Below, piece after piece: positions 59,921 through 64,000 of a stretch of 64,000 nt of DNA. A program made the position numbers and the translations under genes. Where the stretch lies: assembly GCA_036852015.1 (NCBI GenBank), contig JAANDG010000301.1, forward strand, positions 62,001-126,000, given 5' to 3'. The DNA comes from Pelodera strongyloides (Eukaryota; Nematoda; Chromadorea; Rhabditida; Rhabditidae). The notes beneath the pieces are model-generated. The model saw nothing but the letters and a program-made list of their open reading frames with translations, was not told the DNA's origin and did not search any database. The first letter of the stretch is position 1. Every line of letters starts with the position of its first letter.

Positions 59921-60179
59921 TGAAGGTAACATAAATACTTCTAAACCCCTTTGTAACCTTTGTGGCCTACAAAACACACGTAGTAAATCGGCAGTAAAGA
60001 CCCAAACCGAGACGTAAAAGCACAGATTCCATCGATTCAGAATGAAAATCGATGGAGATTAATTTGCAATTTCCGCCATTCGACACTCGAGGCACACAAT
60101 AAATCCTCAGGGCCTAATAAAAGAGATAGGAGCTCTAAACTAACAAAAAATTTAGGCCTACGTGTTTTATGTAACTCAC

Positions 60180-60620
60180 TTAAAGGGATAGGTTCACCTA
60201 GAAACACACCTTTTAATAATTTATGTTGGTAGTATGACCTATGACGGTCAAAATGCGAAAATTGCAGTAAATTCCCTTTGCTCCTCGAGCCAAGATCAAG
60301 TTCAAAAACTGAGCTACCTCGACTGGCGTACCACTACGGTAGGCCAAATGTGCTTCAAGTGCGAAATATCGTGACAATTCTAGAGGTGCAGAGATGGTTG
60401 TGATAGACAGAGGGTGAATATAGGGTCCGTGCATACCGTTTAACGACGGCTGCGGTACGCCAGTTGTTTTCTAAAGTCGAGGTTATTTAGTTTCTGAGCT
60501 TGATCCTGGCTCGAGGAGCAAAGGAAATTTACTGCAATTTTCGCATTTTGACCGTTACAGGTCATACATTCAATAGTAATTACAAAAAAGGTGCAATTTG
60601 AGGTGAACCTATCCCTTTAA
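60180..60620. mobile_element. TTAA-flanked palindromic MITE, second family (441 bp)
   Basis: TTAAAGGGATAGGTTCACCT at the left and AGGTGAACCTATCCCTTTAA at the right are exact 20-bp inverted ends including the TTAA. The arms extend inward, e.g. TTTTGACCGTTACAGGTCATAC against GTATGACCTATGACGGTCAAAA, and GGCGTACCACTACGG against GCGGTACGCC. Non-coding. A right end alone is repeated at 62550-62580 within the segmental duplication. Confidence 0.85.
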
Positions 60621-60768
60621 GGCCATGAAATGTAAAACTCATGGAACGGGCCTTAACGACAACCGTCTGGCAAAATTCCATAACTTCTCGAAACTTCCAT
60701 ATGTTTTTTCAAAAATAAAACAAGTAGTCGAATACATACATATAAACCGCAGCAATGATCGACTCACC

Positions 60769-60840
60769 TCTTTGGCCGGGCCCCGTAATCTGTGCAGTGC
60801 GCTGCATTCGCCATGTGGTTCACTGGCCTGGCTCTTCTGG
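60769..60840 (-). CDS. Small exon-like segment in block A
   Basis: On the minus strand TTTATTTAG precedes an open 72-nt segment ending AAAGAG before a GTGAGT donor (QKSQASEPHGEC...). In the duplicate near 62728-62768 it is 32 bp shorter, which breaks the frame. Probably one exon of the repeated gene. Confidence 0.3.
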
Positions 60841-61750
60841 CTAAATAAACTGTGTGTTGATCTTTTTTGTTAGATAGCACAGAAAAACTAACAGGATCTT
60901 AAAAATAAATAATAAATAAATTGCAGCTTTAGATCCTCGTACTAACTCACACATGTAATTATTTCACCTGACAACACTCACCTCCACCTCGGATATTATT
61001 TATAAAGGAATATACAACTCTTGCTCTTCGCCTAGCAGCTTTATTTTCATGAAAAACAACAAAACAACACACACCTCAATTTCGTCCATGGTTCGCTTTC
61101 CAGGAGTCGACAGCCACGATGTACTTTGGAACGGAAGCAGCGTGCCGGGTTGTGTGCGAGCAAGAAGAACTCGTTCCTAGCGGGGAGGCGAACCGCAGCT
61201 GGTGTCACGCCGCAGGCCGGAACTAAAGAATACACATAATTATTCAGCCTGTTATTACCGCCCTCCCCCACCGCTGATACGATTTAAAAAAAAAAACAAT
61301 ACATATCTTGCCCTTCGCCTATCACCTCGATTTTCATCAAAAGGAACAAAAACAACGCACCTCAATTTCCTTCATGTTCGCTTTCCAGAGGTGTCGACAG
61401 CCACGATGTACTTCGGAACGGAAGCAGCACATAGTTCTCCAATTAGCACTTATGTTGTTATTGTTCCGCGGTCAGACCAACCTGAAAATGGTTGACACGG
61501 AATTCCCGAGGGGCTCCTTTCTACGTTCAGGCGAAATCTTGGCATTTGCAAACGCAACGACTGAAAATTGCATGATACAACATGGTAACTATTTTTGCAA
61601 ATACATTAAATAAATTTGTATAACGGTTATTGCAAACAGACCCACATAACACAGCAAAAATGATAAAAACCCAAAATGATTTTAAAAAACAAACATCATT
61701 GCCCTTCGCCCAGCACCTCTCTTTCCATCAAAAGGAAAAAAACAACGCAC

Positions 61751-61935
61751 CTCAATTTCGTCCATGGTTCGCTTTCCAGAAGTGTCGACAGCCAAGTTGT
61801 ACCTCGGAACGGAAGCAAAGCGGGTTGTGTGCTCCACAAAGCACTGGTTCCGGGCGAGACGATCTCCTTGTCCACGACAAGACCAGGAGGAACCGACTGA
61901 CGACCAGCCGCCGACTTTGCATTGGCGTCCTTGTT
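61751..61935 (-). CDS. Cys/Trp-rich exon, TSP1-like, copy B1
   Basis: A 185-nt minus-strand segment lies between a GTTTAG acceptor and a GTGCGT donor. In the frame ending phase 0 it reads QCKVGGWSSVGSSWSCRGQG, then DRLARNQCFVEHTTRF and NLAVDTSGKRTMDEIE. The WS..WSC....G..R...C spacing recalls a thrombospondin type-1 repeat, but it is incomplete, and the other two frames are also open, so the assignment is tentative. Exact copies are at 62220-62404 and 63651-63835. Confidence 0.35.
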
Positions 61936-62219
61936 CTAAACTTATAGCTGATGAACGATGAAAAGACAGAAGTCAAAAGGAGAAAAACACATTTAGCTGG
62001 AAAATGACACCACATCGGTGGTGTACATCACAAGTACTAAACAGCCCGTGAAACTCAATATTTTTGCAAATACATTAAATAAATTTGTATAACGGTTATT
62101 GCAAACAGACCCACATAACCCAACAAAAATGATAAAAACCCAAAATGATTTTAAAAAACAAACATCATTGCCCTTCGCCCAGCACCTCTCTTTCCATCAA
62201 AAGGAAAAAAACAACGCAC

Positions 62220-62404
62220 CTCAATTTCGTCCATGGTTCGCTTTCCAGAAGTGTCGACAGCCAAGTTGTACCTCGGAACGGAAGCAAAGCGGGTTGTGTG
62301 CTCCACAAAACACTGGTTCCGGGCGAGACGATCTCCTTGTCCACGACAAGACCAGGAGGAACCGACTGACGACCAGCCGTCGACTTTGCATTGGCGTCCT
62401 TGTT
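62220..62404 (-). CDS. Cys/Trp-rich exon, TSP1-like, copy B2
   Basis: Near-identical to the exon at 61751-61935, with the same acceptor and donor and at most a couple of base changes. Tandem copy. Confidence 0.35.
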
Positions 62405-63650
62405 CTAAACTTATAGCTGATGAACGATGAAAAGACAGAAGTCAAAAGGAGAAAAACACATTTAGCTGGAAAATGACACCACATCGGTGGTGTACATCAC
62501 AAGTACTAAACAGCCCGTGAAACTCAGCCCAAATAGTAATTATAAAAAAGGTGCAATTTGAGGTGAACCTATCCCTTTAAGGCCATGAAATGTAAAACTC
62601 ATGGAACGGGCCTTAACGACAATCGTCTGGCAAAATTCCATACTTTCTCGAAACTTCCATATGTTTTTTTTCAAAAATAAAACAAGTAGTCGAATACATA
62701 CATATAAACCGCAGCAATGATCGACTCACCTCTTTGGCCGGGCCCCGCAATCTGTGCCTGGCACTTCTGGCTAAATAAACTGTGTGTTGATCTTTTTTGT
62801 TAGATAGCACAGAAAAACTAACAGGATCTTAAAAATAAATAATAAATAAATTGCAGCTTTAGATCCTCGTACTAACTCACACATGTAATTATTTCACCTG
62901 ACAACACTCACCTCCACCTCGGATATTATTTATAAAGGAATATACAACTCTTGCTCTTCGCCTAGCAGCTTTATTTTCATGAAAAACAACAAAAAACCAC
63001 ACACCTCAATTTCGTCCATGGTTCGCTTTCCAGGAGTCGACAGCCACGATGTACTTTGGAACGGAAGCAGCGTGCCGGGATGTGTGCGAGCAAGAAGAAC
63101 TCGTTCCTAGCGGGGAGGCGAACCGCAGCTGGTGTCACGCCGCAGGCCGGAACTAAAGAATCACATAATTATTCAGCCTGTTATCCGCCCTTCCCCACCT
63201 GAATACGATTTAAAAAAAAACAATATATCTTGCCCTTCGCCTATCACCTCGATTTTCATCAAAAGGAACAAAAACAACGCACCTCAATTTCCTTCATGTT
63301 CGCTTTCCAGAGGTGTCGACAGCCACGATGTACTTCGGAACGGAAGCAGCACATAGTTCTCCAATTAGCACTTATGTTGTTATTGTTCCGCGGTCAGACC
63401 AACCTGAAAATGGTTGACACGGAATTCCTGAGGGGCTCCTTTCTACGTTCAGGCGAAATCTTGGCATTTGCAAACGCAACGACTGAAAATTGCATGATAC
63501 AACATGGTAACTATTTTTGCAAATACATTAAATAAATTTGTATAACGGTTATTGCAAACAGACCCACACAACACAGCAAAAATGATAAAAAAAAAAATGA
63601 TTTTAAAAAAAAACAATTGCCCTTTTATCAAAAGGAAAAAAACAAAAACA

Positions 63651-63835
63651 CTCAAGTTCGTCCATGGTTCGCTTTCCAGAAGTGTCGACAGCCAAGTTGT
63701 ACCTCGGAACGGAAGCAAAGCGGGTTGTGTGCTCCACAAAGCACTGGTTCCGGGCGAGACGATCTCCTTGTCCACGACAAGACCAGGAGGAAGCGACTGA
63801 CGACCAGCCGTCGACTTTGCATTGGCGTCCTTGTT
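63651..63835 (-). pseudogene. Cys/Trp-rich exon, copy B3, donor altered
   Basis: Same exon body as B1 and B2, but the 3' boundary reads CTTGAGTGTTT instead of ATTGAGGTGCG, so the original GT donor is lost (a GT one base earlier would shift the frame). The intron side is also decayed into A-runs. Confidence 0.4.
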
Positions 63836-64000
63836 CTAAACTTATTGCTGATGAACGATGAAAAGACAGAAGTCAAAAGGAGAAAAACACATTTAGCTGG
63901 AAAACGACACCACATCGGTGGTGTACATCACAAGTACTAAACAGCCCGTGAAACTCAGCCCGTATTCTCGAGACACTTTGGGAACGGCATTTTGGTAGGC

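Larger units (their letters stand above)
60593..63960. repeat. Segmental tandem duplication with nested B repeats
   Basis: Block A (60593-61591) recurs as A' (62550-63510). Block B (61592-62059) recurs immediately as B2 (62060-62527, offset 469) and again after A' as B3 (63513-63960). The order is A-B-B2-A'-B3. Copies are over 95% alike by eye. Exceptions are a 32-bp deletion in A' near 62757 and an A-rich decay at the left of B3. Confidence 0.9.

Overview
The window is nuclear DNA of an AT-rich nematode, probably a rhabditid (clade V) species. Genes are broken into many short exons with GT...(T)TTCAG introns. Several start codons lie 0-7 bases after a consensus splice acceptor, as expected for spliced-leader trans-splicing. 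The proteins look nematode-like (a Mad3/SAN-1 checkpoint protein, a GnRH-receptor-like GPCR, secreted acid lipases). Exon models were assembled by hand. Five of them close as uninterrupted frames whose summed exon lengths divide by three.

Layout, left half. 1-2066 is non-coding. 2067-5918 (+) is a 14-exon Mad3/BubR1-like spindle-checkpoint gene. It converges on a 17-exon minus-strand gene (16726 to 7280) for a secreted protein of five fibronectin type III domains. About 6.9 kb of apparently gene-free DNA follows. 23628-25871 (+) is a 9-exon rhodopsin-class receptor of the GnRH/AKH-receptor type. An 849-bp non-autonomous hAT element with 8-bp target duplications sits at 26900-27748. Two head-to-tail paralogous lysosomal-type acid lipases (29280-32589 and 33739-36522, both +) share all intron positions. 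A minus-strand Cys-rich, Thr-tract secreted-type gene (39729 to 37382) has an unresolved 5' end.

Layout, right half. From about 40 kb onward the window is a graveyard of repeats and mobile DNA: TTAA-flanked palindromic elements, a decayed superfamily-1 helicase, a 785-bp tandem duplication carrying Ty3/gypsy pol and LINE fragments, a Maverick/Polinton-type DNA polymerase B N-terminus preceded by acidic SUMO-interaction-like repeats, tRNA-derived SINE pieces, a six-copy ~158-bp tandem repeat, a roughly 24-copy 129-bp satellite with a CRE palindrome (TGACGTCA) in almost every unit, a GGGGTAG foldback minisatellite, and a segmental tandem duplication (60.6-64 kb) carrying repeated minus-strand exons.

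The unique genes do not form one pathway. The two lipases are a recent tandem pair and could be co-regulated. The TTAA palindromes lie beside the first lipase and inside introns of both, so this family has been active in the locus.
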